From positions 1 to 64,000 of the forward strand of contig JANXBS010000021.1 in the NCBI GenBank assembly GCA_025060615.1: a DNA stretch of 64,000 nucleotides, given 5' to 3'. The translations under genes and the position numbers were made by a program. The stretch is from Anaerolineae bacterium (lineage in GTDB: Bacteria > Chloroflexota > Anaerolineae > DUEN01). The notes under the pieces were generated by a model, which saw only the letters and a program-made list of their open reading frames with translations, was not told where the DNA came from and did no database searches. This document shows, in pieces, positions 60,980-64,000 of the stretch (the stretch's first letter is position 1; each line of letters opens with the position of its first letter).

Positions 60980-61008
60980 TTGCAAGCCAGGGCAAATTGT
61001 GGTAAACT
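60980..61008 (+). promoter_or_regulatory. Promoter of tRNA-Arg
   Basis: TTGCAA (60980-60985), 17 nt and TAAACT (61003-61008) inside TGTGGTAAACT. Confidence 0.65.
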
Positions 61009-61018
61009 AAAAATCGAA

Positions 61019-61091
61019 GCCCCCATAGCTCAGGTGGATAGAGCGCTGGCCTCCGGAGCCAGGTGCGCAGGTTCGAGTCCTGCTGGGGGTA
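61019..61091 (+). tRNA. tRNA-Arg (anticodon CCG)
   Basis: A full cloverleaf is visible: acceptor GCCCCCA/TGGGGGT, D arm with GCTCAGGTGGATAGAGC, anticodon arm CTGGC-CTCCGGA-GCCAG with anticodon CCG, and T arm GCAGGTTCGAGTCCTGC. The discriminator base is A. CCA is not encoded. It decodes the CGG arginine codon. Confidence 0.95.
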
Positions 61092-61103
61092 TGGCTTTGC
61101 TGG

Positions 61104-61151
61104 ATCAGCGAGCTCGCCACTCACTTCTTGGCGAGCTCGCTGATGTTTTTT
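61104..61151 (+). terminator. Intrinsic terminator after tRNA-Arg
   Basis: ATCAGCGAGCTCGCCA (61104-61119) pairs perfectly with TGGCGAGCTCGCTGAT (61129-61144) over 16 bp, followed by GTTTTTT. Confidence 0.92.
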
Positions 61152-61226
61152 GTAAGCGGCGGAGTCGCTAGATCAGGCATGTGCTGCATAATAATCGAGA
61201 TGGGCCTTGGCCCCTATTTTCAACGC

Positions 61227-61255
61227 TTGCATGCCCACCGCGCATGATGTAGTAT
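61227..61255 (+). promoter_or_regulatory. Promoter of the GNAT-racemase operon
   Basis: TTGCAT (61227-61232), 17 nt, TAGTAT (61250-61255), 42 nt before the ATG. Confidence 0.6.
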
Positions 61256-61297
61256 ACCGCCGTCTGGCTGAAGTATGTGAACTGCGGAGGGTAAGGC

Positions 61298-62212
61298 ATG
61301 GAAGACGGGGATAGGGCGTCGATGAGGATGGGTGGCTGGGAATTACGCATCCTGGAAACGCCAGAGGAAATGCGAGAGGTGGAAGAGCTGCAGCGGCAGG
61401 TTTGGCCCGGCAGCGACGCAGACATCGTGCCGGCTCATCTGTTGGTGACAGCTGCACACAACGGCGGGCTCGTCGTGGGCGCGTTTGCCGGAGCTCGTCT
61501 GGTGGGTTTTGTCTTTGGCTTCCCTGGCCTTGATACCAGGGTGATCCCACCTCGCCTCAAGCACTGCTCACACATGCTGGGAGTACATCCCGATTACCGC
61601 GATGCCGGGATCGGCTTCGCCCTCAAACGCGCCCAGTGGCAAATCGTGCGCCATCAGGGGATAGACCGGGTTACCTGGACTTATGATCCTCTGCTCAGCC
61701 GTAACGCCTATCTAAACATCGCCAAGTTAGGCGCGGTGTGCGACACGTATCTGCGGAATGTGTACGGGAAGATGCGAGACGCCATGAACGCCGGCCTCCC
61801 CTCCGATCGCTTTCAGGTGGATTGGTGGGTTCATTCCCCACGCGTGGAACAGAGGATGAGCGGCGAATCGCGGCCTCGCCTGGGCTTGGCCCAGTATCTA
61901 GAGGCCGGCGCGGCGTTGCTCAACCCGTCGTCATTTCCAGATTCCCCCGTTCCGCCGCCCCCCACTCTCGAGCTGATCTGGAGTCAGGGATGCGAAAGTC
62001 GCCTCTCGACCGTGCTTGTGGAGATCCCGTCTGACTTCCTGGCTTTGAAGGCGGCCGATCCCGGCTTGGCCCTGGTCTGGCGGCTGCGCACGCGTGCCCT
62101 ATTCGAGGCGTTATTCGCCCGGGGTTTCATCGTCACCGACTTCCTCTACGAATCAGGTCCACCACCGCGCAGCCTGTATGTTCTGAGCCTTGGCACCTGT
62201 ACCATCCTTTGA
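61298..62212 (+). CDS. GNAT-family acyltransferase (COG3375-like)
   Basis: A 304-residue protein with a GNAT fold in the N-terminal half: VVGAFAGARLVGFVFGFPG and the acyl-CoA loop MLGVHPDYRDAGIGFALKRAQW near residue 95, then WTYDPLLSRNAYLNIAKLGA. The C-terminal half carries a second domain with FEALFARGFIVTDFLYE. Such proteins are typically next to N-acylamino-acid racemase genes and are thought to acylate amino acids. The racemase-like gene follows 61 nt downstream, which fits. Confidence 0.82.
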   Translation: MEDGDRASMRMGGWELRILETPEEMREVEELQRQVWPGSDADIVPAHLLVTAAHNGGLVVGAFAGARLVGFVFGFPGLDTRVIPPRLKHCSHMLGVHPDYRDAGIGFALKRAQWQIVRHQGIDRVTWTYDPLLSRNAYLNIAKLGAVCDTYLRNVYGKMRDAMNAGLPSDRFQVDWWVHSPRVEQRMSGESRPRLGLAQYLEAGAALLNPSSFPDSPVPPPPTLELIWSQGCESRLSTVLVEIPSDFLALKAADPGLALVWRLRTRALFEALFARGFIVTDFLYESGPPPRSLYVLSLGTCTIL

Positions 62213-62273
62213 GACCTAAAATGGCAATGAACTGCATCTGTATCTTGTATCTGACATGTGACCCGGAGCAGCC

Positions 62274-63389
62274 ATGAAGATCGAGCGTGTCGTGCTTTAC
62301 CACCTCCGCATGCCCTTGCGATCCCCATTTGAGACTTCTTTCGGCTGTATCCACGAGCGTGAGTGCATCCTGCTCGCCGTGCACTCTGAGGGCCTGGTCG
62401 GCTATGGCGAGTGCGTGGCCGATCGTAGCCCTGGCTACGCCTATGAGACCACAGGTACCGCTTGGCACATCTTACGCGATTTCCTAGTCCCGGCTATCCT
62501 GGGACGGGCTTTGGCCGGCCCAGGGGAGTTTCAACAGCGTGTGGCACACGTACGCGGCCATCCGATGGCCAAAGCCGGCCTCGAGCTGGCCCTGTGGGAC
62601 CTGCGCGGCCGGCAGGAAGGCCGCCCGCTGCGTGAGCTGCTGGGCGGCCAGCGCGAGCGGGTGGAAGTGGGTGTGTCTGTAGGTATCCAGCCTTCGCCTG
62701 AGGCGTTGGTGGATGTGGTGGGCAGGTATCTGGCGCAAGGCTATGGCCGCGTCAAGATCAAGATCAAGCCAGGCCGCGACGTGGCGGACGCTCAGGCTGT
62801 GCGCCGCGCCTTTCCCCACATCCGCCTGCAGGTGGACGCCAACTCAGCCTACACGTTGGAGACTGCTAGCACCCTGCGTCCGTTAGACGAGCTCGATCTG
62901 CTGTTGATCGAGCAACCATTGGCGGAAGATGACCTGTGGGATCATAGCCGGCTTCAATCGCAGTTCAAAACGCCGCTTTGCCTGGATGAGAGTATCCATT
63001 CGTTGCGTCACGCGCGGCAGGCGCTGGAGATGGGAGCCTGCCGTGTGATCAACATCAAGCCAGGGCGGGTAGGCGGGCTGAGCCAGGCCATCGCCATTCA
63101 TGACCTGTGCCGAGCGCATGGCGTACCAGTCTGGTGCGGTGGGATGCTGGAGACAGGTGTAGGCCGTGCGGCCAACCTAGCACTAGCCAGCCTTCCTGGT
63201 TTTACTCTGCCCGGTGATATCTCCGCTACTGATCGCTACTACGAGCAAGACATCACCTATGAACGGTTCATGCTCAACCCGGACAGTACCATCGCCGTGC
63301 CATCCGGCCCTGGGTTAGGCGTGACGATAGATTCGGCCGCGCTGAAGCGATTCACGCTGGCCCAAATTGAGATGGGTGGTACAGATTAG
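62274..63389 (+). CDS. menC: N-succinylamino-acid racemase / o-succinylbenzoate synthase (enolase superfamily)
   Basis: The 371-residue enzyme has the barrel motifs of the OSBS/NSAR group: KIKIKPGRD with the KxK acid/base Lys (about 165), LQVDANSAY (Asp), LLIEQPL (Glu), LCLDESIHS (Asp-Glu) and INIKPGRVGG (second Lys). The N-terminal cap starts MPLRSPFETSFG. NSAR and OSBS activities often coexist. The acyltransferase neighbour favours the racemase role (acylation, racemisation, deacylation of D-amino acids), while no menaquinone genes are nearby. The symbol follows the family name. Confidence 0.82.
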   Translation: MKIERVVLYHLRMPLRSPFETSFGCIHERECILLAVHSEGLVGYGECVADRSPGYAYETTGTAWHILRDFLVPAILGRALAGPGEFQQRVAHVRGHPMAKAGLELALWDLRGRQEGRPLRELLGGQRERVEVGVSVGIQPSPEALVDVVGRYLAQGYGRVKIKIKPGRDVADAQAVRRAFPHIRLQVDANSAYTLETASTLRPLDELDLLLIEQPLAEDDLWDHSRLQSQFKTPLCLDESIHSLRHARQALEMGACRVINIKPGRVGGLSQAIAIHDLCRAHGVPVWCGGMLETGVGRAANLALASLPGFTLPGDISATDRYYEQDITYERFMLNPDSTIAVPSGPGLGVTIDSAALKRFTLAQIEMGGTD

Positions 63390-63517
63390 CACAGGGTCAG
63401 CCATACGAGCCTCCGTCAGCCGGTGCAAATTCGCTTTCCAAGGCCGGCGCATTTGCAAAAGAGTATTGAGTAAAAAAAGCAACGCCTCATCTTTTAAGAC
63501 ATCACAGGAGGTGAGCT

Positions 63518-64000
63518 TTGGGAATTGATCATCCGATCTTGTTAGGTGTATTGGCGACCATAGGGACTGGCCTGGCGACTGGGGTAGGAGCGTTGCCAGT
63601 GCTGTTCACGCGGAACGTGTCAGATCGCCTTTTAGACGGGATGCTGGGCTTTGCAGCCGGTGTGATGTTAGCTGCCACGGCATTCAGCCTGCTTGTGCCA
63701 GCTATAGAGCTAGGTGGAGTGTGGGTCACTATTGTTGGCGTGATAGCCGGAGCGCTATTTCTGGACGCCGCTGATCGCATGATTCCGCACATGCATTTTG
63801 TATCGGGAAGGGAAGGCCCATCGTCTACATGGCGTCGCGTGTGGTTGCTTATCCTGGCCATCACATTACATAACTTTCCAGAGGGGCTGGCTGTCGGGGT
63901 GAGCTTTGGCAGCGGAGACATCACATCAGCTACAATAGTAGCCATCGCCATCGGCCTACAAAACATGCCCGAAGGGTTGGCCGTCGCCTTACCTTTGGTG
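63518..64000 (+). CDS. ZIP-family metal transporter (partial)
   Basis: The first 161 residues of a membrane transporter cut off by the window end. The start is TTG at 63518 behind a strong AGGAGGTG. It reads LGIDHPILLGVLATIGTGLA, then PVLFTRNVSDRLLDGMLGFAAG, and the metal-site helices ITLHNFPEGLAVGVSFG and GLQNMPEGLAVALPL, which are ZIP hallmarks (HNFPEG and QNMPEG). It has at least four membrane helices here. It likely takes up zinc or another divalent metal; the loop has HMHF, a potential metal binder. Confidence 0.9.
   Translation, partial: MGIDHPILLGVLATIGTGLATGVGALPVLFTRNVSDRLLDGMLGFAAGVMLAATAFSLLVPAIELGGVWVTIVGVIAGALFLDAADRMIPHMHFVSGREGPSSTWRRVWLLILAITLHNFPEGLAVGVSFGSGDITSATIVAIAIGLQNMPEGLAVALPLV

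Overview
The window looks like chromosomal DNA of a GC-rich (roughly 58-60%) bacterium, most likely a Chloroflexota member near Anaerolineae. This is inferred from gene content and was not tested by any search. Supporting signs are a LysW-dependent alpha-aminoadipate (AAA) lysine operon, a DUF2079 membrane protein, a secreted RCC1-type protein ending in a YLPLLMR-like tail, a two-domain phosphofructokinase and a CpaE-like response regulator. Spaces between genes are short. Many promoters fit TTGNNN-N17-TANNNT, and several share an extended -10 word TGTGGTAAA(A/C)T.

Region 1 (1-895) holds a small gene and an AbiEii-like nucleotidyltransferase. Region 2 (904-12413, minus strand) is a 13-gene operon: homocitrate synthase, both homoaconitase subunits, three hydroxyproline-catabolism genes (epimerase, D-hydroxyproline oxidase/dehydrogenase, DapA-like deaminase), homoisocitrate dehydrogenase, lysW, lysX, a HAD phosphatase, lysY and lysZ. 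Upstream of it I see a consensus promoter, a 23-codon leader ORF with three Lys codons, alternative hairpins and an intrinsic terminator. Together these look like a classical lysine attenuator, and this is the most notable signal in the window. Region 3 (12506-16159) is a CUT1 sugar ABC transporter. Region 4 (16547-23522) holds a VOC protein, citrate synthase behind a terminator-like leader, a glycosyltransferase, an M20 dipeptidase and a DUF89 damage-control phosphatase.

Region 5 (23563-29718) holds a Fur/PerR regulator with its own PerR-like box, a Dps-like thioferritin and a ferredoxin. It continues with a fused PFK with one degenerate half, gpsA and a TPR gene flanked by 43-nt direct repeats. 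Region 6 (29719-31600) is a decay zone: an IS5/IS903-like remnant with inverted repeats, a truncated RCC1 protein, an IS1-type transposase fragment and palindromic repeats. Region 7 (31600-38437) holds a DapA-family aldolase, a phosphoribosyltransferase, a receiver-CpaE fusion, a class IV aminotransferase, an SH3 lipoprotein and a DUF2079 protein.

Region 8 (38835-40309) is selenium related. selD has an in-frame UGA at its catalytic position, so the protein starts earlier than a plain ORF suggests, and a convergent yedF follows. Region 9 (40516-48031) is a branched-chain-type ABC transporter followed by a glutamine-synthetase-like ligase and an amidohydrolase that resemble a split FluG. Region 10 (48048-56647) holds rsmD, a class A PBP, rpiB, a GH78 rhamnosidase and a membrane-proteostasis group (SDH-type protease, rhomboid, BON). 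Region 11 (56660-60921) is an operon of pfkB-like kinase, parA, parB and a YtcJ amidohydrolase. Region 12 (60980-64000) holds tRNA-Arg(CCG), a GNAT protein plus an N-succinylamino-acid racemase/OSBS-type enzyme, and a ZIP transporter cut by the window end.
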